Numbered from the stretch's first letter, positions 15,856 to 24,159 are shown. The stretch is DNA of 64,000 nt from JAAAOZ01 sp964496595 (GCA_964496595.1 CAZCAI010000004.1:11211-75210), one strand, 5' to 3'. The notes: generated by a model from the letters alone, not told the origin. Numbers and translations are program-made.

Positions 15856-17304
15856 ATGAACGCGCAACCTTGGTGGGCGCGCCTACGGGCGGAGGTGCAA
15901 TCGTGGCTTGAACCCGCGCCGCCCCCGCCGGAGCCGGGCCTCTACACCTACCGGATCACCCCAGAGGAGGGCGAGCGGCGCATCCACCTGCGCGTCCAGC
16001 CGGAGGGCCACGGCGCGCTCTTCATCGATGTCACCGATGTCATCCACCTCAACGCCACGGCCACCGAGATTGCCAAACTGGCCCTGGATGACGTCCCGGC
16101 GGCGGCGGCGCGCGACCTGATGGCTCGGCGCTTTGCGGATGTGGATAATGTGCAATTGGCGCGCGATGTGACCCAGATCTACGAGATGGTAGCGACGTTG
16201 CGCGCCCCAGAGAGCGGCTGTCGCATCTGCGCGGTCGGCGACCGGGTGGACTTTCGTCCGCTCTTCAGCGCGCCCGCGAACGCCCCCTACAAAGTCGATG
16301 TGGCGCTCACGTATGCGTGCAACAACGCCTGCCCCCATTGCTACAACCCCGCCGAACGCTTCGAAATGTCCACGCTCTCGCTGGACGAGTGGCGGCGCGT
16401 CTTCGACAAGCTGAACGAGATCGGCGTCCCGCACGTGATCCTCACCGGCGGCGAGCCGACGCTGCATCCCGATCTGCCGGAGATCATCCGCTACGCCGAC
16501 GCGCACGGTCACATCGTGGGGATGAACACCAACGGGCGACAGATGGCGCGGCCCGATTTGATGTCAACGCTGGCCGAGGCGGGCCTCAATCACGTGCAGA
16601 TCACGCTGGAGTCGTGCCGGGCGGCGGAGCACAACGCGATGGTCGGCCTGCCGGGATCGCGGGCCTTCGCGGAGACCGTCCAGGGGATCGAGAACGCCTT
16701 GGAGAGCGGCATCCACACCATCACCAACACCACCTTGACCCGCCAAAATCAGGCGCGCGCCGTGGAGGTCGTCGATTTTCTGCACGATCTGGGCGTGCGA
16801 ACCTTCGCGATGAATGGGATGATCTACGCGGGCGGCGGCCTCGCGACGCCGGACGCGATCCCCGCCGAGGAGATGGCGCCGCTGCTGATCCAGGTGCGCG
16901 AGCGCGCCGAGGCGCTGGGGATGCGCTTCCTCTGGTACACGGTGACGGAGTACTGTCGCTTCTCGCCGGTTGAATTGGGGCTGGATCCCAAGCGCTGCAA
17001 CGCCGCCGAGTACTCGATGTGCATTGAGCCAAACGGCGACGTTCTCCCTTGCCAATCGTACTATGTTACAGCGGGCAACCTCCTCTCCGACCCATGGGAC
17101 GAGATTTGGAACAGCGCGCTCTTCCGCAGCTTTCGGGATCGCGAGGAGGATCCAGAGGCGGCGGGGTTGCCCCGCAAATGCTGGGATTGCCCCGATCTGC
17201 CGATGTGCGGCGGCGGCTGCCGGCTGGAGCGCGAGGCGCAGCAGATCGGCGCGCCCGAACGGGGTTGCGGGCGGGCCGGCGCGCGCGTTTCGCAAGCAAC
17301 GTAG
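15856..17304 (+). CDS. PqqD-like/radical SAM/SPASM protein
   Basis: 482 residues, a probable peptide- or protein-modifying radical S-adenosylmethionine enzyme. An N-terminal PqqD-like (RiPP recognition-type) region (about 25-115) is followed by the radical SAM core. The 4Fe-4S motif CNNACPHC has Cys155, Cys159 and Cys162, and TGGEPTLHPDL is the SAM-binding GGEP. The C-terminal SPASM domain has Cys381, 389, 399, 442, 445, 451 and 455, enough for auxiliary Fe-S clusters, with the typical MCIEPNGDVLPCQS and GNLLSDPWDEIW. It is followed 35 bases later by a paralogue lacking the cluster cysteines, then by a membrane protein with a Cys-Ala tail, the likely substrate. Confidence 0.88.
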   Translation: MNAQPWWARLRAEVQSWLEPAPPPPEPGLYTYRITPEEGERRIHLRVQPEGHGALFIDVTDVIHLNATATEIAKLALDDVPAAAARDLMARRFADVDNVQLARDVTQIYEMVATLRAPESGCRICAVGDRVDFRPLFSAPANAPYKVDVALTYACNNACPHCYNPAERFEMSTLSLDEWRRVFDKLNEIGVPHVILTGGEPTLHPDLPEIIRYADAHGHIVGMNTNGRQMARPDLMSTLAEAGLNHVQITLESCRAAEHNAMVGLPGSRAFAETVQGIENALESGIHTITNTTLTRQNQARAVEVVDFLHDLGVRTFAMNGMIYAGGGLATPDAIPAEEMAPLLIQVRERAEALGMRFLWYTVTEYCRFSPVELGLDPKRCNAAEYSMCIEPNGDVLPCQSYYVTAGNLLSDPWDEIWNSALFRSFRDREEDPEAAGLPRKCWDCPDLPMCGGGCRLEREAQQIGAPERGCGRAGARVSQAT

Positions 17305-17339
17305 GCCGTTCAATCATAAACTCAGGAAGGAGTTTTTAT

Positions 17340-18707
17340 ATGAACATTCAAGAACTAATCAAAGATTTGTGGGAGCGCATCTTCGTCACCGAACGCGATG
17401 AGCCGGAGAGCGCGCCGCCCATCGAACCCGGTCTCTATCACGCGATGGAAGAGGCCGATGGGATGTACACGCGCTTCCATCTGCGGGTCGAGCGCGACGG
17501 CAGCGGCCTGTTGATCGCCAACGCGGCGGCGGCGGCCCAACTCTCCCCCAGCGGCGCTGTGATCGCCAAGGGGCTGCTGGACGGTCAGGACGAGGAACAG
17601 ATCTTAGATCGCCTGCGCTCCTGCTTCGAGGGCGGCGCCGAGAAAAAGATGCGCGCGGACATCGCGCAGGTCACCGGCCTCATCCGGCAGATCACCCATC
17701 CGCACGACGCCTACCCGCTCTTCACACTCAACGACGCCGCCTTCTCGCCCTACGAAGCGCAGTTGATCGCCCCGCTCCAGGCCACCGTGCCGCTGGCCGA
17801 TCCAACCCGAATGACGCCGCTGCTGCGCCGGCTCTGGGAGGTGGGCATCCCCAACGTTACCGTCCTGGCGCCGGAGGAATTCGAGCGCGACGATTTGATC
17901 CGCGCCATCGAGCTGGCGGAGGATCTGGGAATGATCGCCGGCGCGCGAGGCCGCGCGACCGATCTCTGGGACGAGGATATGCTTCAGGATATGATGATGG
18001 CGGGGGTGGATCACGTGACCGTGCTCTACGCGGCCGCCGATCCCGCGCTACACGACGCGCTCTGCGGCGAGGGCGATCACGCGGCGGCCACCGCGCTCTT
18101 CGGCTGGCTGGAGGCCCACGAGATCTGCGCCATCGCCGAGATGCCGCTCACGCAACGCACCGCGCAGGAGTTGGAGGCGCCCGTCGCGGAGATGGCCGAG
18201 TTGGGCGTGGATAACATCGCGTTCGTGGCCTACGTCCACACCCAGGGGCCGGCATCAGATGAAGGCGCGGGCGAGGCCCTCGCAGGCGAGGCCCTCGCCT
18301 TGGCCGCACTCCCGCAACTCGAAGCGCGCGTGGAGGAGGCCGCGACGCAGACCCAGATGCGCTTCCTCTGGACGCCACCGATGCCGCGCCGCGCCGAAAT
18401 CCCACTGGCGGCACAGGTCCGTCAAGGGCCGCGCTGCGCCGAGGATACGGCCGTGCGCGTCGAACCGAACGGCGAAGTTATCCCCTCGCGCGGCCCGATT
18501 CAGAGCGTCGGCAACATTCTCAAGGATGATTGGGAAACTATCTGGCAACACGAGTCCTTCCGCATCTACCGCGAGAAGGTCGAGCCGCCCCTCACGTACA
18601 ATGAACAACAATTCGAATATCCCAATCCGGACGATCTCCAAATCCCGGTGATGGACACGGAGTCTACAGAACATCAAACGGACGCACAGACAGGAGGCGC
18701 CGAATGA
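17340..18707 (+). CDS. Degenerate PqqD-like/radical SAM/SPASM paralogue (cluster-less)
   Basis: 455 residues, collinear with the preceding radical SAM protein: same N-terminus (IEPGLYHAMEE, FHLRVERDGSGLLIANAA), same barrel and same SPASM remnant (VRVEPNGEVIPSRGPIQSVGNILKDDWETIW). The CxxxCxxC and GGEP segments are gone: where the paralogue reads CNNACPHC this one reads PLADPTRMTPLLRR. Of the SPASM cysteines only Cys366 remains. It cannot bind the usual 4Fe-4S/SAM pair, so a non-catalytic recognition or scaffold role is inferred. The ATG at 17340 follows AGGAAGGAG. Its stop shares ATGA with the next start (18704-18707), showing translational coupling to the tail protein. Confidence 0.8.
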   Translation: MNIQELIKDLWERIFVTERDEPESAPPIEPGLYHAMEEADGMYTRFHLRVERDGSGLLIANAAAAAQLSPSGAVIAKGLLDGQDEEQILDRLRSCFEGGAEKKMRADIAQVTGLIRQITHPHDAYPLFTLNDAAFSPYEAQLIAPLQATVPLADPTRMTPLLRRLWEVGIPNVTVLAPEEFERDDLIRAIELAEDLGMIAGARGRATDLWDEDMLQDMMMAGVDHVTVLYAAADPALHDALCGEGDHAAATALFGWLEAHEICAIAEMPLTQRTAQELEAPVAEMAELGVDNIAFVAYVHTQGPASDEGAGEALAGEALALAALPQLEARVEEAATQTQMRFLWTPPMPRRAEIPLAAQVRQGPRCAEDTAVRVEPNGEVIPSRGPIQSVGNILKDDWETIWQHESFRIYREKVEPPLTYNEQQFEYPNPDDLQIPVMDTESTEHQTDAQTGGAE

Positions 18708-20599
18708 AAATGACGAAGAACTTACGACACATCGCGCTCATCCCGGTGATAGCACTACTCCTCACACTCGTGGGCAATCCCGCGCTGGCGCAAAATTACA
18801 GCTTCGCCGTCCCCCAGATGCAGATGCAGGTCTACGTTCAGCCCGACGCCTCCATTCGCATCGTCTACGACATCACCTTCGAGAACTACGGCTCGCCCAT
18901 CGACGTGGTGGACATCGGGACGCCCAACGATAATTACGACATCGGCAATATGAGCGCCGCCATCGATGGCGTTCCGCTGACCGACATCCGCACATCCGAG
19001 TACATCGATACCGGCGTGGAGGTCCATCTCGACGGCCAGGAAATCCGCTCCGGCGAGCAGGGCACGCTCCACTTCGAGTTCACGATGCCCAATATGATCT
19101 ATCAGGACACGACGGACAAGGAGAAAGCCTCGCTCCAAATCACACCCACGTGGTTCGATAGCGATCTGGTGCGGGGCACGACGCATCTCCAACTGGCTGT
19201 CCACATCCCCGAAGGCGTCGAGCCGGATGAGGTCGTCTATCAAAAAGAGGAATTTACCAACAAGGTCATCTTTGACGATCGTGTCGTCACGATCTGGGAA
19301 TGGCCGGAGACTAAAATCACAAACGAACATCTGGTCGGCGTCTCCTTCCCCCAGCGCGTGATGCAACGAGTCATCGAGATGAACATCTTCCAGCTCACCA
19401 ACAAATGGCTCACCGATAACCCGATGGTCTATTTGATGTTAGGCGCCTTCAACATCGCCCTCCTGAGCTTCCTCTTCTTCCGATTTACAGGCGGCACCGG
19501 CTGCACGGTTTACGTGCTGCTGCTGGGCGGCGCGATTTTCCTCTTTTTCATCGGCCCGCTGATGGTGCTCCTCAGCATCCCGCTCCTGATCGCGCTGATC
19601 CTCTTCAACGAGACCACGCTGATGAAACGCAAGGGTAAGCGTAAGAAGCGCACCTACCTGCCGGCGATTGCGGAGGTCGAGGGCGGCGGGATCAAGCGCG
19701 GGCTAACGGCGCCGGAAGCGGCAGTCATTCTAGAGATGCCGCTCAACAAGGTGCTCACACTGGTGATCTTCGGCTTGTTAGAGAAGGGCATTTTAGAGCA
19801 GGTGAAGGCCGATCCGCTCCAGATCAAGGTCGCTGAGGATTTCAAGGTGACGGACAAATCGGACCTGGACACCATCAAGAAACGCCGCTCCTATCGCCAA
19901 AACGTCGCGCAGACCAAAGGCACGGTCGTCCACAGCTACGAGGATCGCTTCTTAGATATCATTGAGATCAACCCGGACAAGCCGGTGCAGGGAATCGACT
20001 TCAGCAAGCCGATGGAGTGGCTGATCAAGATCGCCGCCGCCAAGATGAAGGGCTTTGATCTCTCCGATACGCAAGATTATTACCGCCGGGTGATCGACCG
20101 GGCGATGCAACAGGCGTCGTCCATCGGCGAGATCGAGCAGCGGGAGAAATATTTAGACAAGTACCTGCCGTGGGTGATGATGAATGAGGAGTACCCCACC
20201 GTCATGACCCATCACGGGCATCACTATTGGCCGATTTGGGCGCGCCGCTCCCTGCGCCCCACTGTAAGCGGCGGCGGCTTTCTGGGCGGCGGCAAACCTG
20301 GAGGCGAGATCGGCGGCAGCGGCGGACGCAGCACCTTTGGCGATGTGAGCGCTTCGTTCGCCGGCTGGGCCGAGACCACAATGGGCGGCATGGCCGCTGC
20401 GATTCTGCCCGGCTCGTTGCAAGCACCCCAGCCCAAGGGCGGCGTCATCGATCTCAGCGGGGTAGACAAGGTCACGGGCGACGTCTTCACCGCACTGATG
20501 GAATCTTCGGAGGGCAGCGGCGGGAGCGGTGGGAGTGACTGCGCGTGTGCGTGCGCCGGTTGCGCCTGCGCGTGCGCCTGCGCGGGCGGCGGTCGCTAA
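18704..20599 (+). CDS. DUF2207-like membrane protein with Cys-Ala C-terminal tail
   Basis: 631 residues. A signal peptide (about 1-29, ending NPALAQ) leads an extracytoplasmic beta-rich domain (about 30-225) resembling DUF2207. Membrane segments lie at about 240-262 and 267-305, and then a basic stop (KRKGKRKKR) leads a large cytoplasmic region. That region has a winged-helix-like part (APEAAVILEMPLNKVLTLVIFGLLEKG spans about 340-370), then a Gly/Ser-rich region and the tail CACACAGCACACACAGGGR. The seven tail cysteines use mixed TGC/TGT and GCG/GCC codons, which argues for selection on the protein. The tail lies on the cytoplasmic side, where the radical SAM enzyme would work. The ATG overlaps the preceding stop. 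Confidence 0.8.
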   Translation: MKMTKNLRHIALIPVIALLLTLVGNPALAQNYSFAVPQMQMQVYVQPDASIRIVYDITFENYGSPIDVVDIGTPNDNYDIGNMSAAIDGVPLTDIRTSEYIDTGVEVHLDGQEIRSGEQGTLHFEFTMPNMIYQDTTDKEKASLQITPTWFDSDLVRGTTHLQLAVHIPEGVEPDEVVYQKEEFTNKVIFDDRVVTIWEWPETKITNEHLVGVSFPQRVMQRVIEMNIFQLTNKWLTDNPMVYLMLGAFNIALLSFLFFRFTGGTGCTVYVLLLGGAIFLFFIGPLMVLLSIPLLIALILFNETTLMKRKGKRKKRTYLPAIAEVEGGGIKRGLTAPEAAVILEMPLNKVLTLVIFGLLEKGILEQVKADPLQIKVAEDFKVTDKSDLDTIKKRRSYRQNVAQTKGTVVHSYEDRFLDIIEINPDKPVQGIDFSKPMEWLIKIAAAKMKGFDLSDTQDYYRRVIDRAMQQASSIGEIEQREKYLDKYLPWVMMNEEYPTVMTHHGHHYWPIWARRSLRPTVSGGGFLGGGKPGGEIGGSGGRSTFGDVSASFAGWAETTMGGMAAAILPGSLQAPQPKGGVIDLSGVDKVTGDVFTALMESSEGSGGSGGSDCACACAGCACACACAGGGR

Positions 20600-20606
20600 C
20601 GGCGCG

Positions 20607-21344
20607 ATGACGCAGCGTCAGGGGATGCACGCACTTCCCTCGGCGGCGCTGTTGACGCATCAAGCCACGTGGTTGGCGCCGGCCCGCGCGCGCCTGCTGC
20701 GGCGCATTCACATTGCGCGCCGGGAGCGCGTCTTGGAGATAGGCGCGGGGCGGGGCGCCATCACCGCCGAGTTGGCGCGCCGCGCCGGGGGCACGGTCAT
20801 CGCTTTAGATCGCGAGGTCGTGGCCTTGAAGGAGATCCAGGCCGAGGGCGCGCATCTTGTCGGCGGCGACGCGCAACGATTACCCTTTCCGGCCGCACAT
20901 TTCGATCTCATCTTCTCCCAACTCACCACGCTGTGGATCGACAACGTCGCAGCGGCTGTGCGGGAAGTCTGGCGCGTCCTGATGGGCGATGGCGTGTGGA
21001 TCGCGTTAGCGCCAGATTACGGCGGGATGATCGAATATCCGCCGGAGATCGCCGCCCGCGAATTGTGGATCACGGGGCTACGACGCGCGGGCGCCGATCC
21101 GCAGGTGGGGCGCAAGCTACCCGGCCTATGCGCCGAGCAGGGCTTCGAGGTGCGGGTCGATCTCTTCGAAGCACTGCGCCCGCCGGCCCCGGAGCGCTTC
21201 GATCTGCTGCGCGGGCTGCCTCTCACGCCAGACGAACGCGCCGCACTCGATCACATCGTGAGTCAAGCCCAAGCGCTAACGGGGCCGTGGTCACAGGTGG
21301 GGCATCTACCATTCTTTCTAATCACCGCCACAAAGCCGCGTTGA
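20607..21344 (+). CDS. Class I SAM-dependent methyltransferase
   Basis: 245 residues with a Rossmann methyltransferase core. Motif I is VLEIGAGRGAITAEL (about 44-58), the acidic strand end is VIALDRE, motif II/III has GDAQRLPFPAAHFDLIFSQ, and there is a UbiE/Methyltransf_11-type VREVWRVLMGDGVW. It starts 7 bases after the stop of the Cys-Ala tail protein; the ATG at 20607 (MTQRQGMHALPSAA) is chosen over an in-frame start inside the upstream gene. The acceptor is unknown. Its place as the last gene of the cluster suggests it modifies the tail protein or a cofactor. Confidence 0.82.
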   Translation: MTQRQGMHALPSAALLTHQATWLAPARARLLRRIHIARRERVLEIGAGRGAITAELARRAGGTVIALDREVVALKEIQAEGAHLVGGDAQRLPFPAAHFDLIFSQLTTLWIDNVAAAVREVWRVLMGDGVWIALAPDYGGMIEYPPEIAARELWITGLRRAGADPQVGRKLPGLCAEQGFEVRVDLFEALRPPAPERFDLLRGLPLTPDERAALDHIVSQAQALTGPWSQVGHLPFFLITATKPR

Positions 21345-21345
21345 C

Positions 21346-21373
21346 TTGACAATCGACCTGGCTATGCCATACT
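21346..21373 (+). promoter_or_regulatory. Probable thioredoxin promoter
   Basis: A perfect TTGACA (21346-21351) and CATACT (21368-21373) with a 16-base spacer, starting right after the methyltransferase stop codon. Confidence 0.55.
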
Positions 21374-21425
21374 TGACGAAATCCATTTTTAACAGTCAGG
21401 ACTATCCAAAAGAGGAGAAAAATCC

Positions 21426-21755
21426 ATGGGAAACCTAACGGCGATTACAGAGGACAACTTTGAGGAAGAGGTTATCAATGCTTCACTACCGGTGCTGGTC
21501 GATTTCTGGGCAGAATGGTGCCCGCCCTGTCGCGCGCTCGGCCCCACGCTGGAGGAATTCGCTCCAAAAATGGCGGGGAAACTCAAGATCGTCAAGGCGA
21601 ATATCGAGGAACCCGCCGGCCACAGACTGGCGACGGAGTACAGCGTGATGAATATTCCTACGATGATCCTCTTCAAGGATGGGGAAGAAGCTCATCGTCT
21701 GGTGGGGAATAAATCGGAGAAGCAACTGGAGAAAGCGCTAACACCTCACTTATAA
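21426..21755 (+). CDS. trx: Thioredoxin with WCPPC active site
   Basis: 109 residues, a cytoplasmic thiol-disulfide oxidoreductase of full thioredoxin length. Active site FWAEWCPPCR (Cys at about 32 and 35) has Pro-Pro between the cysteines instead of the usual Gly-Pro. The cis-proline loop MNIPTMILFKDG is intact. Ribosome-binding site GAGGAG lies before the ATG. It has its own promoter and terminator. WCPPC is commoner in ResA/DsbE-type proteins and shifts redox potential upwards, but no signal peptide or membrane anchor is present here. Confidence 0.9.
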   Translation: MGNLTAITEDNFEEEVINASLPVLVDFWAEWCPPCRALGPTLEEFAPKMAGKLKIVKANIEEPAGHRLATEYSVMNIPTMILFKDGEEAHRLVGNKSEKQLEKALTPHL

Positions 21756-21873
21756 GAGGCTTCGAGAGTTGAGCAAAAATTTACCCTTGCGAAGGCTCGT
21801 AAAAATCTCCCGATCTTTACAAGATGATGCGCTGATGTCTACAGCGCCCTACGCAAGGGACGCTTAAATTCAA

Positions 21874-21906
21874 AACACCTCCCGGCCTTCGGGAGGTGTT
21901 TTTTGT
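21874..21906. terminator. Bidirectional terminator between trx and mazG
   Basis: Perfect 11-bp stem (21874-21884 and 21890-21900) followed by six T residues on the plus strand, with an A-run on the other side. It separates convergent trx and mazG. Confidence 0.85.
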
Positions 21907-21937
21907 AAAAATGCGGGGATGCGGCCATGCGCCGGGG

Positions 21938-23158
21938 CTACGACTTCTTAATCTTAGCCCCAAGCTGCGCGTGTTCTTCCGGCGCCAGCGCCGCCACCGA
22001 GATGCCGCGCTCTCTGGCGAGGGCTTCGAGTTGGCGGAAGCGTTGGGCAAAGCGGAGGTTCGCTTCGCGCAGGGCGCTTTCCGGGTCCATCTCGCGCCAT
22101 CGCGCCCATGTCACGAGGGCCAGGAGCAACTCACCTAATGCGTGGTGTTGATCTTCCTGCCCATCCGCCGCATCCCATGTCGCCATCGCCTCCTCGACGT
22201 AGGATTCTACTTCGGTGATGGATTTCCAGTCGCCTCCCACACGCGCGGCGCGCCCTACGTAGGCCATCGCCTGCGCTAAAGCTGGCAGCGCCGTCGGGAT
22301 GCTATCCAACGCCGAGCGCTGCGCCTCCCCATTAGCGACGCGCTCCTCGCGCTTGAGCGCCTCCCAATTCTTAGTCACGGTCTCGGCGCCGTCCACCTCG
22401 ACCTGGCCCCAGACGTGGGGGTGTCGATGCTTGAGTTTCGCATCGATGCCGGCAATGACCTCCGCCATATCAAATTCCCCGCTTTCGATGGCGATTTGGG
22501 TATGTAACACCACCTGCAACAGCAAATCGCCCAGCTCCTCGCGNNNNNNNNNNNNNNNNNNNNNNNNNNNNNNNNNNNNNNNNNNNNNNNNNNNNNNNNN
22601 NNNNNNNNNNNNNNNNNNNNNNNNNNNNNNNNNNNNNNNNNNNTCGGAGGCGATGGCGCGGCTGTATACCTGCCCAATCAACGCGGGCAGATCGGAGTTC
22701 AGTGGGGGATGATGGCGCGCGACCATCTCTAAAGCATCTACGACTTGCAAGCCGTCGAGCGCGTCATAGGCTAACGCGGTCAACGCAGGCTCTAAAAAAC
22801 TCAAGCCAGCCACAATCCGAATGGGAAGTCCCTGATCGGTCGTGGCGGAAAGAAGGCGTGTGACGGTCGATTCGCCCATCAAAGGATGACCGGGGACGGC
22901 ATACGCCACGCCCTGCGGACGCTCTGCCAACGCCAGGATCTGCGCCGTGATCTGCGCGTAGACATCCTCGAAGGTCTCCGCCGCTTCATAGAGGTGATCG
23001 AAGGAATGCACGTCCAATTCAGCGGGCAGATTGCTCGCCGCCGGGTGATGGGTCGTGCGCAACCACACCTCGTCAAGCTGCGAGAGAAATTCCCATGCTT
23101 CGCGCGTCAAGTCTTTGGGCGATCCCGGCCCCAATCCAATGATGGTCAAATGTCCCAT
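21938..23158 (-). CDS. mazG: YabN-like tetrapyrrole methylase/MazG fusion (interrupted by assembly gap)
   Basis: N-terminal part: MGHLTIIGLGPGSPKDLT and AVPGHPLMGESTV, the glycine-rich loops of the tetrapyrrole methylase fold as in B. subtilis YabN. C-terminal part: the MazG nucleoside triphosphate pyrophosphohydrolase with REELGDLLLQVVLHTQIA, KLKHRHPHVWG and a second MazG-like half ending HHALGELLLALVTWARW. One hundred N lie between (22544-22643). They replace the end of the first domain and the MazG CPWD-type start; by comparison with YabN the true missing piece is longer, perhaps 110-130 residues. The start at 23158 follows GGGAAG. The role is hydrolysis of non-canonical NTPs. Whether the reading frame is truly intact cannot be seen. 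Confidence 0.8.
   Translation of the reverse strand: MGHLTIIGLGPGSPKDLTREAWEFLSQLDEVWLRTTHHPAASNLPAELDVHSFDHLYEAAETFEDVYAQITAQILALAERPQGVAYAVPGHPLMGESTVTRLLSATTDQGLPIRIVAGLSFLEPALTALAYDALDGLQVVDALEMVARHHPPLNSDLPALIGQVYSRAIASXXXXXXXXXXXXXXXXXXXXXXXXXXXXXXXXXXREELGDLLLQVVLHTQIAIESGEFDMAEVIAGIDAKLKHRHPHVWGQVEVDGAETVTKNWEALKREERVANGEAQRSALDSIPTALPALAQAMAYVGRAARVGGDWKSITEVESYVEEAMATWDAADGQEDQHHALGELLLALVTWARWREMDPESALREANLRFAQRFRQLEALARERGISVAALAPEEHAQLGAKIKKS
22544..22643. other. Assembly gap of 100 N
   Basis: Exactly 100 undetermined bases, the usual placeholder for a scaffold gap of unknown size, inside the mazG gene. Confidence 0.98.
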
Positions 23159-23191
23159 AGAGCACTTCCCTTGGTTCTGCAACACAACAAA

Positions 23192-23219
23192 CAGGTAGGC
23201 AGCGCTCGCTGCCTACCTG
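23192..23219 (-). terminator. Terminator of the ribosomal protein series
   Basis: Perfect 13-bp stem (23192-23204 and 23207-23219) with a 2-base spacer, followed on the minus strand by a T-rich run TTTGTTGTGTT. It lies about 50 bases past the rpsI stop. Confidence 0.75.
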
Positions 23220-23268
23220 ATAACTTGTTTAACGGGAATATAGCAACCCGATGACGGGCGCTAAAACA

Positions 23269-23655
23269 TTAACGCTTGGTGTATTGCGGCGCCTTGCGCG
23301 CGCGTTTGAGACCCGGCTTCTTGCGTTCCTTCATACGAGGATCGCGAGTCAAGAAGCCAGCGTGCCGGAGCACAGGGCGATGATCGGGGTTGACCTTGAG
23401 CAGCGCTCGCGCCACACCCATGCGCACAGCCTCAGATTGGCCCGTCACGCCGCCGCCCCGGGTCTGCACGGTGACATTAAAATCACCGAAAGTGCCGGTA
23501 GCCTCAAAGGCGTCTACGACAGCGCGCCAGTCCATTTCGCGGCAGAAATAGTCGCGATAGGGCTTACCGTTGACTAGAATTTGACCATCTCCATCTGGAT
23601 AAAGACGAACCCGCGCCGTCGATGTCTTGCGGCGACCTAAACCCTCATAATACAT
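23269..23655 (-). CDS. rpsI: 30S ribosomal protein S9
   Basis: 128 residues, full length. The start YYEGLGRRKTSTARVRLYPDG and the tail KRARKAPQYTKR are diagnostic; the terminal Lys/Arg contact P-site tRNA. It follows rplM by 12 bases, the conserved L13-S9 pair, and is the last gene before the terminator at 23192-23219. Confidence 0.97.
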   Translation of the reverse strand: MYYEGLGRRKTSTARVRLYPDGDGQILVNGKPYRDYFCREMDWRAVVDAFEATGTFGDFNVTVQTRGGGVTGQSEAVRMGVARALLKVNPDHRPVLRHAGFLTRDPRMKERKKPGLKRARKAPQYTKR

Positions 23656-23667
23656 TCATCCGCCTCC

Positions 23668-24114
23668 TTACAGCTCCAAAATCTCAGGCTGTTGCGCCTG
23701 ATGAGGATGTTCTCCTCCTGGATATACCTTGAGTTTTTTGTAGATCCGACGTCCCAATGGGCCACGCGGCAACATCCCCTTGACGGCGTGCTCGATGACG
23801 CGCTCAGGATGCAACTCCAACATCCGGCGCAATGAAACGGCCTTCAATGAACCGGGATAACCGGAGTGCCGATAATAGAATTTTTGATCTAATTTACGGC
23901 CGGTGACATTCACCTTCTCCGCATTGACCACGACGACATAATCGCCCATATCGGTGTAGGGCGTGTAGCTCGGCTTGCCCTTACCCCGCAGGAGGCTGGC
24001 GATTTCAGTCGCCAACCGTCCTAATGTCTGATCCTTTGCATCAACCACATACCATTTTCGTTCGACCTCATCTGGCTTAGCCATATAGGTCTTGTGTAAG
24101 ATTGCTCGTTTCAC
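23668..24114 (-). CDS. rplM: 50S ribosomal protein L13
   Basis: 148 residues from a GTG at 24114, which lies 10 bases after GGGAG; the longer frame to 24144 lacks such support. Signatures: WYVVDAKDQTLGRLATEIA, KPSYTPYTDMGDYVVVVNAEKV, GMLPRGPLGRRIYKKLKVYPG. L13 is an early assembly protein of the large subunit. It is preceded by truA, as in many Gram-positive-type S10/alpha clusters. Confidence 0.95.
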   Translation of the reverse strand: MKRAILHKTYMAKPDEVERKWYVVDAKDQTLGRLATEIASLLRGKGKPSYTPYTDMGDYVVVVNAEKVNVTGRKLDQKFYYRHSGYPGSLKAVSLRRMLELHPERVIEHAVKGMLPRGPLGRRIYKKLKVYPGGEHPHQAQQPEILEL

Positions 24115-24159
24115 TTTTGCTATACTCCCTGATATAAGATCCAAATAACCTTATGCTTT

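Noticed and set aside
17049..17339. N-terminal extension of the cluster-less radical SAM paralogue
   Set aside because: It overlaps the end of the preceding gene in another frame. The ATG at 17340 has AGGAAGGAG and begins a protein collinear with its paralogue.
20540..20599. The Cys-Ala tail as a DNA-level simple repeat
   Set aside because: Codons vary at both Cys and Ala positions and a Gly-Cys break interrupts the pattern, so replication slippage alone is unlikely.
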